A stretch of DNA of 64,000 bases from Chrysomallon squamiferum (GCA_012295275.1 CM022679.1:13441415-13505414), one strand, 5' to 3'; shown: positions 51,232 through 63,799, counted from the first letter of the stretch. Made by a program: numbers and translations. Notes: generated by a model from the sequence alone, not told the origin.

Positions 51232-52683
51232 GTGGGTATTTTTATTTATATAATTACCTCTCATTAAAAATAATAATAATAAAAAATCAAAACCTAGTTA
51301 TCTGTACTTGTGAAGAAGAAACAGAAGAAAAAACAAGTATTTTTTTTTGGTATGGTTTGTTACACTATTTTAAAAGTGAAATTTGTGTATTCTCTATTAT
51401 TTGTTTTCTAATTCTGCATAAATTAGTTACATTCATTATAAATGATTAATCTTATACTAAATAAGTCAGACATTTTATCTAGAACAACAGTAGTATATCA
51501 GTTGTATTAGAACATGTACATAATAATTTCATTTTCTATCGTATTTACAACAGTAGTATATTAATTGTGTTAGAACATGTACATAATAATGTGAGTGTCA
51601 TAATGATGTGACCTTATTTTCGTTTTGTATTGTATTTACCTTTGTTTATATATTTTACCATTGGTATTCGACATTGTTTACATATGTAATTTTGCATATT
51701 TGGTTCATTAACTAAATAAATGTACTGCACATACTCAGTATTCATGTACATTATAAAACAATCTTAAACAAGTAACTCAGACACATTATTTAGAATAACA
51801 GTCAAAATCATACTTCTAAACTCCTTTAATATCATGCATTACATACTCTGTATCAAATGGTGATGTCATTCACATGACTAAGTTTCTTTATCTTTTGAAT
51901 TTCATAAATGCTATTCATCTTGCATGTCTTTTTCACAAAAATCTATTAGATTAAGTAAGCAGTCTGATATTTGACATTGTTTACACATGTAATTTTGCAC
52001 TTTTTTTTCGTTAACTAAATAATTGTACTACACATTCAGTATTCATGTATTGGGTTGAGGAATAAGTCACTGCAATTCATAATTGAATCAAATCTTGTTC
52101 CATTTCATTCAAAAACTTGTTGATTATTGGAAAGAGGTGGTAAAAACAACGGAGAATATATTATTGATTAAATTACATCTTGTTATCAATTAAGCTTAAA
52201 TTTTCTTCTATGTAATGATTATATTTAATTTAACCACAGTGACTTAACTCCTGAACTCCTGGTGACATCATCTACCTGATTAAACTTCTTTATCTTTTGA
52301 CTTTTACAAATATTATTCATCTGGCATGATGGATTTTTTTACAATAATCTGACCTGTAAAATAATCTATTAAATTAAGAGTCTGATATAAAAACATGATA
52401 TCGAAGCAATCATAAAATAAAAAGAAAAGTAATTATAAAAGGATTTTTATTTTTATGTGGCTTCTTACACTATTAAAACCAAAAACTAAACTACAATAAG
52501 CACAACCTTAAATGATTAAAATAAAATTAAATTAAATTAAATTAAATTAAACAAACAAACAAACAAATAAATTAAAACACAAAAATATAAATAAATAAAT
52601 AAATAAATAAATATAAAATAACATAAAATAAAATAAAATAAAATGAAATATATTAAAAAAAGGCAAAAAAAAAGAAAAATCAA
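51232..52683. other. spacer between apextrin-like gene and receptor gene (convergent)
   Basis: AT-rich DNA that should contain both 3' ends. From about 51340 it belongs to the duplicated segment repeated at about 60030. Within it, a phrase is duplicated locally (TAGTATATCAGTTGTATTAGAACATG at 51490 and again at 51550; ATTCGACATTG at 51667 and 51970). An AAAT/AAATT repeat region lies at about 52520-52640. No exon seen. Confidence 0.5.
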
Positions 52684-55393
52684 TTATTTATACACCATTG
52701 CAGCCATCAACCCTTCTTTATCTTCAGCTGGATTCATTGTTTTCAGTTCATTTGGAAGACCAGATCCATTTGGATTACATTTGTTCTTACTATGTTTGAT
52801 ATTACCATCATCAATAGTAATGGTCTTGTCAGCAGTCTTTCTGTTTCTGTTTCTGGAATTCTGTCCAACAGGATGATCTTCATCTGTTTCACTTATTTCC
52901 TGACTCAACACACTTCCAGAACTTCTTCTGTAGTGTTGTCTATTAGCATCAACATCCTCTCCTTCTTTTTCATCACTGCTGCAGTGGATGTTCCCGTTGG
53001 GAACTGCCTGACACAAAGGTGTTGTATCTGTGTCCCCAGCTCCATCTCCTGCCTCTGTCTGTGATTCAGCACACATGTTCTGCAACACCATCTTGTTCTC
53101 TAGAAAAATTAAAACTTAATATACTCATATCTTTTATTAGTCACTTGTGTAACTCCATGAGAAAAAATAAATAAACAACCAAATAAATAAATAAAAAATA
53201 AAAAAAAAAATGAAATAAACTTTGTTAAAAATATAAGAATATACTACTCAGAAATTATTGTTTCACTGTACAACTCAATCAAATTACATTTCATCTACAA
53301 ATTTTACATGGTGTTAATATCATTCTCATAATTTCTCAGAAATACATGTAATAGTGCAAGTCAGTAATTGTTATGAACTGAACAAAAATTAATATGATTA
53401 CAGCAGTGACAAACCAAGACACATTAAAGAAAATATTTTACACAAATTAATTTAATTTGTTCAAATTAACAGTCGTGATCTTCATTTGACCTTAATGTAG
53501 GCCTCTACTTTGTCAGTATGAACAAACGGTATAAACACTTTCAGTGTATCTCCAAATTAATAGGTTTATTCTGGGTTTTTTTTTAAATGACAATTAATCT
53601 TTGCTAATGATAAAGTATGACAGTAAAGATATACTATCATGAAACTGGATGAATATTGTAATTTTCTCCCTTTATCTGCATCAGTGATGATGACATAATT
53701 TTGTTCGATGAGGATTGATTTCTTATAAGTTGTCAGAAAAAGATTAGGCTTTATCCAAATTAGCATGGACTCATACTTTAAAGGTTCTTTGTATGAATAA
53801 GATCAATATTTATTTAATAATTATTATTTCCTGCATTTAGGTATGTATCTGTACATGTGGGTATATATACATGTGCGAGTGAGTAAATGAATGGATGGGT
53901 CAGTGAGTGATGCGTGCATGTGTGAGCAAGAAAAAAAAAAAATTAACATGCTAATAGGATCAAGCTATTTTTCAAAGATGCTTGTCACAGTCAAACAGTG
54001 ACAGACTTTAGCAGATAATAAAGCAGCAACATTCATTAAATACATTTAAATACCAAAAGTGATTAATGGGAAATCATATAGTAGATTCAGACATTTGGGA
54101 AATCATACAAATAGACTCAAATACTTTTTATAATTCACTCAAAATATATGTAAGCAGATAGCTGTCCAATTATACATGTATTTACAAAGGAAGGAAGTGT
54201 TGGAGTTTGTATGTTACTTCTGGAGCAAGAGCATCATATTATATCCATTCTTTATTATTAACAAGAACTGGTTTGAAGAAACAAATAAAATACTGAAAGA
54301 ATACAGAGTGCATTTTGATCATTGATTGGCACATGACAACAAATATATATACTTTGACAGAACTGAAAATTAATCTGAATTGAAACATATGCAGTGTTGT
54401 GTGTTTTCAGACTTTGATAACTGGGGATATACATCTGTGAACTCACTTTCTTTGTTCATTAGTGCTATTTGTTCTTCTTTCTTCTCAACATCAACTTCAT
54501 CTTTGTTTTTATACTGTTTTCTCCTTTCTAGGCAAATGTACACTATAGCTAAAGCTAATAATATTGCACATGCTGCCAACAAACATGCTGTGATAATCAA
54601 AGGTATTTTGTAAAGGTCTTCAGTACACTGTGGACGATCTGAAATAAAACCAAAGTAACTTTGTAACATCACCTTTAGAAACAATCATAAATTTAGCCAT
54701 TTTTATCAAGCAACTAAACTTCTTCATAATACATTCACTTTCATACATAATCCACATATACACATGCAAATACATATATTCACACACATACACACACACA
54801 CACATTTATTACTTTATGGCTGTAACAAATAATAAATCTACCTTTGATTGTCTGATTAACAAGAAAGTCTGAAACAAAAACAAAAAACAAAAATAAACTG
54901 GAGAAATAAGCTCAGAGAAAAGTTATTACTGTGTATAAAATGTGATCAAAAACACAAAAGTTATAAGTAACTTTGTGAAATTTATTTATTTATTTATCTG
55001 TTCATTTATTTAAATTTTATTTATTTATTTATTATTTATTTTAAAATTTTTATTTATTTATTTATGTCAGATAACAAGATACATAATAAAAATGATACAG
55101 TACTGTTATAAAATATAATATCATCTAGCCTAGATAGGCTAGACACATTTTAAAACACACAAATAGCAAAAATAGTTCTTATTAGAAACCTTTATGACTT
55201 ATAATACACATCTACCTACCTATACAATAATGAATACACTGTTGAGGAAAGTTCACATTTGTTGAGTTGAAGGAATGACAGATATCTTTGCAGTAATAGC
55301 ACCTGTTGTCTTTAGGTACGCAATACTGTTCTATCTTATTACATATATCATGGCCACATCTAAACGTTTTTCCACTTGTCATCTTGTCTACGT
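52684..55393 (-). CDS. TNF-receptor-like type I membrane protein, Grindelwald-type ectodomain (5' end missing)
   Basis: Exons in transcript order: 55393-55220, 54868-54842, 54638-54447, 53099-52684. Junctions are phase 1 with GT-AG borders; the known part encodes 269 residues. Exon A has one eight-cysteine domain, C-x4-C-x6-C-x6-C-x2-C-x3-C-x13-C-x3-C (RCGHDICNKIEQYC...), the spacing I associate with the Drosophila TNF receptor Grindelwald. Exon B is 27 bp (DFLVNQTIK, a sequon). Exon C has a 25-residue transmembrane helix (IPLIITACLLAACAILLALA...) followed by basic RRK. The tail is acidic, Ser/Asn-rich, with no obvious death domain or TRAF motif. The signal peptide exon was not found upstream. 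Likely role is binding a TNF-family ligand; ligand and signalling route are unknown. Confidence 0.68.
54447..54638 (-). CDS. transmembrane exon of the receptor-like gene
   Basis: Encodes DRPQCTEDLYK, the membrane helix, and a juxtamembrane stretch ERRKQYKNKDEVDVEKKEEQ. The donor A|GTGAGT at 54447 gives phase 1 and leads into the last exon through A|AG (Lys). Reading past the donor meets a stop after about 20 codons, so an unspliced form would have a shorter tail. This exon is absent from the second copy. Confidence 0.75.
54842..54868 (-). CDS. 27-bp exon joining the cysteine domain to the membrane segment
   Basis: Acceptor GTTTCAG at 54869 and donor G|GTAGAT at 54842 bound nine codons in phase 1. 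The same mini-exon with intact splice sites is present in the second copy (62267-62293), which supports its being a real exon. It could be skipped without shifting the frame. Confidence 0.6.
55220..55393 (-). CDS. eight-cysteine TNFR-like domain exon
   Basis: 58 codons, phase 1 at both ends, acceptor TTTTATTTTCAG and donor G|GTAGGT. Includes one N-glycosylation sequon (NST) in the long loop before the last cysteine pair. The single small cysteine domain distinguishes it from multi-domain vertebrate TNF receptors. Confidence 0.72.
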
Positions 55394-58300
55394 CTGAAAA
55401 TAAAACTATACCGTATACTGTTATTATTTCTCCAAATTCCAATTGAAGAGTAAATTTGATAATGCGAAAATTATTATATATACATTACATATGTTTTATT
55501 TACATTTCTGCCCTTTGGCCTTAATTAATACTTTTATTCAGCAGTTTTTTTTGTTTTTTTTTTTTCAACGTTTTTTTTTAATTTAGTGTTGTCACACAAA
55601 CTTTAGCTGTCAGTACATCATGTATGCATGGGAAAAATGGCGGCATTATAATATTTTGAAACTATTATTTTATTACTATACTTTGCTATGAACGACGGTA
55701 TGCCAATCAAAATAGTAATATAAGTATAAATAATGCTATGACACCATTTATCAGACTACAGGTCTGCTTTAATAGTTAATATTTTTGTGGTTACAAGTAT
55801 GTAATTATACAAAATAAGTGACCAATTTATTTATTTAATATATTCAGTACAATTTATATTTGTAAAACATACTTTTTACATATTTATTTATTTATTATTG
55901 TTATTATCATTTTTTTCTTTCTATTTTACTTTCTCTTTTAAATGAACCAGCGATATCCATATTCTGGCTAAAAGTACTATCAACCTGTATACCATCATTT
56001 AACTGACATACTAATGTCATTTACAAACAAGTGGTTTCTAAACTGAGTTACCTGTTAACTTTTCAGATTTGCTTTGTCAGAAATACTTTTTTCTTCTACG
56101 TACAGATCAGCGTGTTCAATATTATAATACTAACAGCCTTCTCACTTGTCTATTACGTAGGTGATATAAATAGCTCGGAATTTCCCAGCTGAAAATAGCA
56201 TACACTAGACCAGAAGTATTAACCCTAAAATTTACCAAAGCATAAAAGTTTTGTACAAATAACACATAAAAAATACAGTAAAATAATAATCTAAGAAAAA
56301 TACTTTTTATTTATTTATTATTGTTATTAACATTTTTTCCTTTCTATTTTTCTTTCTCTTTTAAATGAACCAGTGATATCCATACACATCATACTCTGCA
56401 TACTCAACCTGCATACTATCATTTAACTGACATACTAATGTCATTTACAAACAAGTGGTTTCTAAACTGAGTTACCTGTTAACTTTTCAGATTTGCTTTG
56501 TCAGAAATACTTTTTAATACATAGAGATCAAAGTTTCAATATTATAATACTAACAGCCTGTTCATTTTTTAATCTTTAAAAAATATAAATATGTTTGACC
56601 CAGAAAAAAATAGATCATACAATTGAGGATCAAGAGTAAATATTTTTGTTTTAACCAAAAAATTAACGTTTTGTACAAATAAATATAAAATACAAAAAAT
56701 AATAATCTAAGAAAAAATATACAGACAAAAATAAATTAAACAAATTTCATACAGTTTATGTAAAGAAAACAGTAAAACAGAAAAGTGTATGCTACCTTCG
56801 GTGAAGTTTGTTAGTTAGGATGGTTAAACTGAAAATAAAGAGTTGTAAAATTTATGTCACATTATTGGCGATGGAAAGTAGGTTGAGGAGGGATTGCTGT
56901 GATCATTTAGTTGAACTCAGAATAACTTAAGAATACATAGAGGCAAATTTCAAGTGGGAAAATTCAGTATGCTCAGTTTTTTAATCTTTTTAAAAAAATA
57001 TCATGTTTGACCCAGAAAAATGGATCTGTGAAAATTGAGGATCAAGATGTAAATGTTTTTGTTTCAGCTAATTAATCTGGTAGTCTGCAATAAATACAAG
57101 TATTACAAATTTATTATTTACGGGTTTTTTCTGAATTATATATGCATTGATGTCACAGTTTCAGTGTTGAATGGGAACAATTCCAAAAAAAAAATATCAC
57201 TTACTTGGATGTGTACTTATTTGCTGTTCTGTAATTATTCAGACAATCAGTTAAACTGAAAATAAAGACGGAGCATAGAACATTCTTGTCACATTATTGG
57301 CGATATAAATAGTTTTGGAATTTCTGTAATTATTTGCTTTAGTGTTCACCTAAGACTCAGACAACAGAAAATACAGCTATTACAAATTTATTTATTTATG
57401 TTTTTTCAGTTTTAAATTATATATCTGTATACACACACATACACACATATGTAAAATGAAGCAAAATCACCTACTTGGATGTATACTCATTTGCTTTTCT
57501 CTAATTAATTCCTGTGGTTTTCCCCATTATTATTTGGGGTTATCAAACAAACTGTAGCTGTCTGTCCATCATATATGCATTGATGTCACAGTTTCAGTGT
57601 TGAATGGGAACAATTCCAGTGTTATAATATTTTGAAACGGTATTATTTTATTATTATTTTTTGCTATGAACGACGGTATGACAATCAATTCAATATTATA
57701 ATATTAAAATATAACAGACCATATTTTTGGGGTATGTTTTTTTAAAAATATTTTTGTAGTTTAAAGTATGTAATTATATTTTTATTTTAATATATTCATT
57801 TCTCTTGTTTGTCAAAATTAATATAAGTATAAAGAATGTTACAAGACCATATATCAGATTTCGGATATGTTTTAATAGTTAATATTTTTGTGGTTACAAG
57901 TATGTAATTATACAAAATAAGTGACCAATTTATTTATTTAATATATTCAGTACAATTTATATTTGTAAAACATACTTTTTACATATTTATTTATTTATTA
58001 TTGTTATTATCATATTTTTCTTTCTATTTTACTTTCTCTTTTAAATGAACCAGTGATATCCATATTCTGGCTAAAAGTACTATCAACCTGTATACTATCA
58101 TTTAACTGACATACTAATGTCATTTACAAACAAGTGGTTTCTAAACTGAGTTACCTGTTAACTTTTCAGATTTGCTTTGTCAGAAATACTTTTTCTTGTA
58201 TTTACAGATCAATGTGTTCAATATTATAATACTAACAGCCTTCTCATTTGTTTATTGTGTAGGTGATATAAAATAGCTCAGAATTTCCCAGCTGAAAATA

Positions 58301-59250
58301 GCATACACCAGACCAGAAGTATTAACCCTAAAATTTACCAAAACATAAAAGTTTTGTACAAATAACACCCATAAAATACAGTAAAAATAATAATCTAAGA
58401 AAAATATACAGACAAAAATAAATTAAACAAATTTCATACAGTTTATGTAAAGAAAACAGTACAACAGAAAAGTGTAGGCTACCTTCGGTGAAGTTTGTTA
58501 GTTAGGATGGTTATCAGGGTAGTTGTAAAATTTACTCTTACCTTGATGGAAAGTGGGTTGAGAGGGGATTGCTGTGATCATATAGTTGAACTCAGAATAA
58601 CTTAATAATACATAGAGGCAAAGTTTCAAGTGGGAAATGTCAGTATGTTCAGTTTTTAATCTTTAAAAAAAATCATGTTTGACCCAGAAAAATGGATCTG
58701 TGAAATTGAGGATCAAGAGTAAATGTTTTTGTTTCAGCTAGAAAATCTGGTAGTCTGCAATAAATACAAGTATTACAAATTTATTATTTACGGGTTTTTT
58801 TTCTGAATTATATATCTGCGTCTCGCACACACACACACACACACACATAATGAAAAAAAAAGCAAATCACTTACTTGGATGTGTACTTATTTGCTGTTCT
58901 GTAATTATTCAGACAATCAGTTAAACTGAAAATAATGACAGAGCATAGAACATTCATGTCACTTTATTGGCGATATAAATAGTTTTGGAATTTCTGTAAT
59001 TATTTGCTTTAGTGTTAACCAAAGACTTGGACAACAGAAAATACAGCTATTACAAATTTATTATTTATGTTTTTCTTTTCTAAATTATATATCTGTATAC
59101 ACACACATATGTAAAATGAAGCAAAATCACCTACTTGGATGTTTGCTTTTCTCTAATTAATTCCTGTGGTGTTCCCATTCAATCAGAAAATCAATTAAAC
59201 TGAAAATAATTACGCAGCAGACTATTTGTGTTGTGTAGTTGGCACTATAA
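55394..59250. repeat. tandemly duplicated non-coding block upstream of the receptor exon
   Basis: About 55640-57540 is repeated at about 57640-59170 with roughly 90% identity by eye. Landmarks: GAACGACGGTATG (55689/57667), GATATCCATATTCTGGCTAA (55951/58053), GCTACCTTCGGTGAAG (56791/58480), ACTTGGATGTGTACTTATTTG (57205/58874), CACCTACTTGGATG (57470/59129). A further copy of about 420 bp lies at 56310-56560 in the first unit only. Several segments look like minus-strand exons, e.g. 57204-57255 with acceptor TTATTTTCAG and donor CAA|GTAAGT. They could be untranslated first exons of the receptor gene. No signal peptide exon was found. Confidence 0.75.
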
Positions 59251-59475
59251 ATAGTTTTTGGGAATTTCCAAACTAATTATAACTTTTTATTTTTATATTT
59301 TTAATATTATTATTATTTTCTTTTGATGTTAATTATTATTATTATTGCAATTATTTATTTATTTATATTACTTTTTAAATTGTGTGTGTGATCACAAATT
59401 ACATAAAATAAAGACATCACAAATCATTCAAGAAGCTTTTTTTTCTCTTTTTTTTTTTTTTTACCATTTCTCTAA

Positions 59476-59507
<32 letters not shown>

Positions 59508-60029
59508 AAAAAGCAACACTGCATTTTATACAGGACAACAATATCAGTTATAATGTAATCACACAACACTTACAAAAGTTTGTTAACTAGATAATTACTT
59601 TCCTCCTCTAATTTCTTTTCCAGATCAAAAACAGCTGTATAAGCACAGATTATTATATTTTATTTTATAAACATATTTTTTTTTTATTTTTATTCTTTTT
59701 ATTATATATACATATTTTTTTTTATTTTTTTATTCATTTTATTATATATACATATTTTTATTTTATTTTTATTCATTTTATAATATATACATATTTTTAT
59801 TTTATTTTTTAATTTAATCAATGTTATCTGTCCTGAAGCTGTATTTGCAGACATGACTAGCTTTTCTTTCTTTCTTTCTTCTTCTTTTTCTTTTTCTTCT
59901 TCTTATTATTACTAATTTTTTTTATTTTTTTTTATTGTAACTTTTTGGAAATTTTTTTTAGATATTATTATTATTATTGCTATTATTTCAATATTTTATT
60001 TATTTATCTATTTATTTATTTTATATTTT
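59251..60029. other. AT-rich low-complexity spacer
   Basis: T-rich and TATT-rich sequence with a TATC microsatellite at about 59479-59507 and three 60-bp-spaced repeats of TTATATATACATATTTTT (59700-59800). No gene seen. Confidence 0.7.
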
Positions 60030-61968
60030 TATTTTGCTATGGTTTGTTACACTATTATAACAGTGAAATTTTTGTAATGTCTATTATTTGTTTTCTAATT
60101 CTGCATAAATTAGTTATATTAATTACAAATTAATCTTATACCAAATAAGTCGGACATTTTATCTAGAACAACAGTAGTATATTAGTTGTGTTTAGAACAT
60201 GTACATAATAATGTGATCTTTTTTTCATTTTGTATTTTATTTACATTTGTTTATATATTTTACCATTGGTATTTGACATTGTTTACATATGTAATTTTGC
60301 ATGTTTGGTTCATTAACTAAATAATTGTAATATACACACTCAGTATTCATGTACATTATAAAACAATCTTAAACAAATAACCCAGACACATTATTTAGAA
60401 TAACAGTCAAAAATCATACTTCTAAACTCCTTTAATATTGTGCATTAAATACTCTGTATCAAATGGTGACATTCACATGACTAAGTTTCTTTATCTTTTG
60501 AATTTCGTAAATGTTATTCATCTGGCATGTTTTTTTCACAATAATCTATTAGATTAAGTAAGCAGTGTGATATAAAAAGATGATACCAAAGCAAATATAT
60601 ATTAAGGTAATACAATCAAATGAAAAGTAGTTACAAAAAGAGATTCTTTTTTTATCTGGCATCTTACATTATTAAAGCCAAAACTAAACTACAATAAGCA
60701 CAAGCTTAAATGAATAAAAAAATAAATAAATAAAAATAAATAAATAAGTAAATAAATAAATTAAATAAATTGAAACGAAATGAAATAAATTTAAAAAAAT
60801 AAATGATAAATAATTAAATTATTTTTTTAATTTAATTTTTTTTTGTTTGTTCATTAACTTTTATGAATACACCTTTGCAGCCCTCAACCCTTCTTTATCT
60901 ACGTCTGGAATCACTGTTTTCAGTTCATTTGGAAGACCAGATCCATTTGGAATATGTTTGTTCTTATTATGTATGGTAATCACTATATCATCATCATCAA
61001 CAGCAATGGTCTGGTCTACAGTGTTTCTGTTTCTGTTTCTGGAATTCTGTCCAGCAGGATGATCTTGATCTGTTTCATTTATTTCCTGACTCAACACATT
61101 TCCAGAACTTCTTCTGTAGAGATGTCTATTAGTATCGACATGCTCTCATTCTTTTTCATCACTGCTGCAGTGGATATTCCCGTTGGGAACTGCCTGACAC
61201 AAAGTTGTTGTATCTGTGTCCCCAGCTTCATCTCCTGCCTCTGTCTGTGATTCAGCACACCCGTTCTGCAACACCATCTTGTTCCCTAGAAAAATTAAAA
61301 CTGGATATACTCACATCTTTTATTAGTCACTTGTGTAACTCCATGAGAAAAATAAATGAATAAATAAATAATAAGAAGAAAATGAAATAAACATTGTTAA
61401 AAATATAAAAATATACTACTCAGAAATTACTCAGAAATAATTGTACAACTCATACAAATCACATTTTAGATATCATTAATGTCATTGTCACAATTACTCT
61501 GAAATACATAAGACAGAAATTGTTATGAACTGAACAAAAATTAAAATGGTATTAGCAGCGACACAATAAAACATCAAAGAAAATATTTTACAAAAATTAA
61601 TTTTGTTTGTTCAAATTAACGGTAGTGATCTCAATTAGACCTTAATGTAGGGCTCTACTTTGACAGTATGAATAGTGTATCTCCTAATTTATAGGTTTTT
61701 TTTTTTTTTAATGACAACTAATCTTTTTTTTTTAAATGGAAACTAATGATAAAGTATGACAGTAAAGATGTACTATCATGAAACTGCACAAGTATTGTAA
61801 TTTTCCGCCTTTAATTGACCATTTTGTTTGACGAGGACTGATTTGTCATAAGTTGTCAGAAAAAGATTTCCTGTATTCAAATTAGAATGGGCTCATACTT
61901 TAAAGGTTTTTTGTATGGATAAGACCAATATGATTCAATAATTATTATTTCCTGCATTTATGTAGGTA

Positions 61969-61969
<1 letters not shown>

Positions 61970-62013
<44 letters not shown>
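61970..62013. repeat. TG microsatellite
   Basis: TG repeat in copy 2 that is absent from the equivalent place in copy 1 (about 53850), where only GTATATATACATGTG is found. Confidence 0.9.
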
Positions 62014-62018
<5 letters not shown>

Positions 62019-62410
62019 CATGTGCAAGTGAGTAAGTGAATAGATGGGAAATCTTACAATTAGACTCAAACATTAGGGAAATCATACAAATAGACTCAAA
62101 TATTTTTTTTATAATTCACTCAAAATATATGTATGTAGGTAGCTATCCAGTTATATATGCATTTACAAAGGAAGGAAGTGTCAGAGATCATATATTACTT
62201 CTGGAGCAAGAGCAAGATATTATTTTCATTTATTATTTTATGGCTGTAACAAATAATGAGCCTTACATTTCTCTATCTGATTGACAAGAAATCCTGAAAC
62301 AAAAACAAAAAAGAAAAATAATCTGGTGAAATAAGCACAGAGAAAAGTTGTTACTCTGTACAAATTGAGATCAAAAACAAAAAGGCTGTAACAGTAACTT
62401 TGAGAAGATC

Positions 62411-62561
62411 TGTGTGTTTATTTATTTCATTTATTTATTTATTTATTTATTTATTTTATTTTATTTATTTATTATTTATTAATTAATTTATTTATTTATT
62501 ATTTATTTTATTTATTTATTTATTATTTATTTTAATTTTATTTATTTATTTATTTGTCAGA
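62411..62561. repeat. TTTA tetranucleotide repeat
   Basis: 150 bp of TTTA/TTA units; the matching but shorter tract in copy 1 is at about 54976-55070. Confidence 0.9.
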
Positions 62562-63076
62562 TAACAAGACACATAATAAAAATGTGACAGTACTGTTATA
62601 AAATATAGTATCATCTAGCCTAGAAAGACCTGCATTATAGAAACATTTTCAAACATACACATGGCAAAAACATTTGTTATTAGAAATCTTTATGGATAAT
62701 AAAACACATACACACGCTCATTCATAAATATTCAAACACATACAACACACACAGATACCAACACATAAAGACAAACTAACAAATGAAGATACACACATTA
62801 ATACACATGCATATACACATCTACCTACCTACACAGAAACAAGTACACTGTTTGGGGAAATCTAAATGTGTTGAGTTGCACCAATCATTGATATCTTTGC
62901 AGTAATAGCACCTGTCATTTTCATGTCACAGTACTGTTCTATCTCATCACATATATCGTCGCCACATCTAAACATTTTCCAGTTGTCATCTTGTCTATGT
63001 CTGAAAATAAAACTATACTGTTATTATTTCTCTAAATTCCAATTAACAAGTATATTTGAAAATGCAAACATTATTA

Positions 63077-63117
<41 letters not shown>
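63077..63117. repeat. AT dinucleotide repeat
   Basis: About 40 bp of TA repeats, expanded relative to the short TATATATA in copy 1 near 55480. Confidence 0.9.
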
Positions 63118-63119
<2 letters not shown>

Positions 63120-63586
63120 TTATTTACAGCTCTGCCATTTGGCCTTAATTAATACTTTTATTCAGCTGGGTTTTTTTTGTTGTTGTTTTTTTCAACATTT
63201 TTTTTTTAATTTAGTGTTGTCACACAAACTGTAGCTGTCAGTACATCATGTATGCATTGATGTCACAGCTTCAGTGACGAATGGAAAAAATGGCAGCATT
63301 TTAATATTTTGAAACAGTATTATTTTATTACTATACTTTGTTAGAATGATGGTATGCCAATCAAAACAGTAATATAAGTATAAAGAATTGTATCTCACCA
63401 TTTATCACACCACAGTCATGCTGTAACAGTTAATATTTCTGTGTGGTTACAAGGATGTTATTTTACAAAATAAGAGATTACGAAGAAACAGTAAATACAG
63501 AAAATGTTATTTTGCTGTATCACCATTTAGTCTAGATATCCTCACAATGTTCATATTTCATATATAGATTATACAGACAGTCTGCA

Positions 63587-63790
63587 ATTAATGAAGTATA
63601 TTTCAGGTAATATGTATATTACCTGAGTTTTATTACCTGGTCATACAGATTAACTGTAACATATATATATATATTTATTTATTTAATAAAAATCAGGTAA
63701 TGTACATATTACCTGAAATATAGTTCATTAATTTATATATATGTATGTTACAGTTAATCTGTATGACCAGGTAATAAATATATATATATA
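63587..63790. repeat. two interleaved inverted repeats (A-B-A'-B')
   Basis: Segment A (about 63587-63626) is found inverted at 63696-63735. Segment B (about 63629-63680, ACCTGGTCATACAGATTAACTG) is inverted at 63737-63785 (CAGTTAATCTGTATGACCAGG). A is itself nearly palindromic (TTCAGGTAATATGTATATTACCTGA). The AT tract between arms varies. Confidence 0.85.
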
Positions 63791-63799
63791 TATATATCA

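Larger units (their letters stand above)
51340..55800. repeat. segmental duplication, copy 1 (intact receptor gene)
   Basis: The order of recognisable sequences here (GGTTTGTTACACTATT at 51354; last receptor exon; AAGGAAGGAAGTGT at 54188; cysteine exon; CACACAAACT.TAGCTGTCAGT at about 55593) recurs in the same order and orientation between about 60030 and 63450. Copy 1 is longer, chiefly because it retains about 560 bp with the transmembrane exon. Confidence 0.85.
60861..63000 (-). pseudogene. broken second copy of the receptor-like gene
   Basis: Three of the four exons are recognisable: cysteine domain at about 62830-63000, 27-bp exon at 62267-62293, last exon at about 60861-61286. The transmembrane exon is missing. 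The cysteine exon has two one-base deletions relative to copy 1, near 62920 and near 62980. The last exon has GGA changed to TGA at 61146-61148, about 95 codons before the normal end. Splice sites of the small and last exons look intact. It therefore cannot make the membrane receptor and is most likely a pseudogene; the last part from 61097 down stays open but could be chance. Confidence 0.8.
60030..63450. repeat. segmental duplication, copy 2
   Basis: Same order and orientation as 51340-55800. It lacks about 560 bp corresponding to 54247-54806 and carries different lengths of TTTA and TG microsatellites (61970-62013, 62411-62561). Confidence 0.85.

Noticed and set aside
52792-53064. Plus-strand frame opposite the last receptor exon (and its copy at 60954-61250)
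   Set aside because: It is the antisense shadow of the minus-strand exon, which has correct splice sites and conserved phase.
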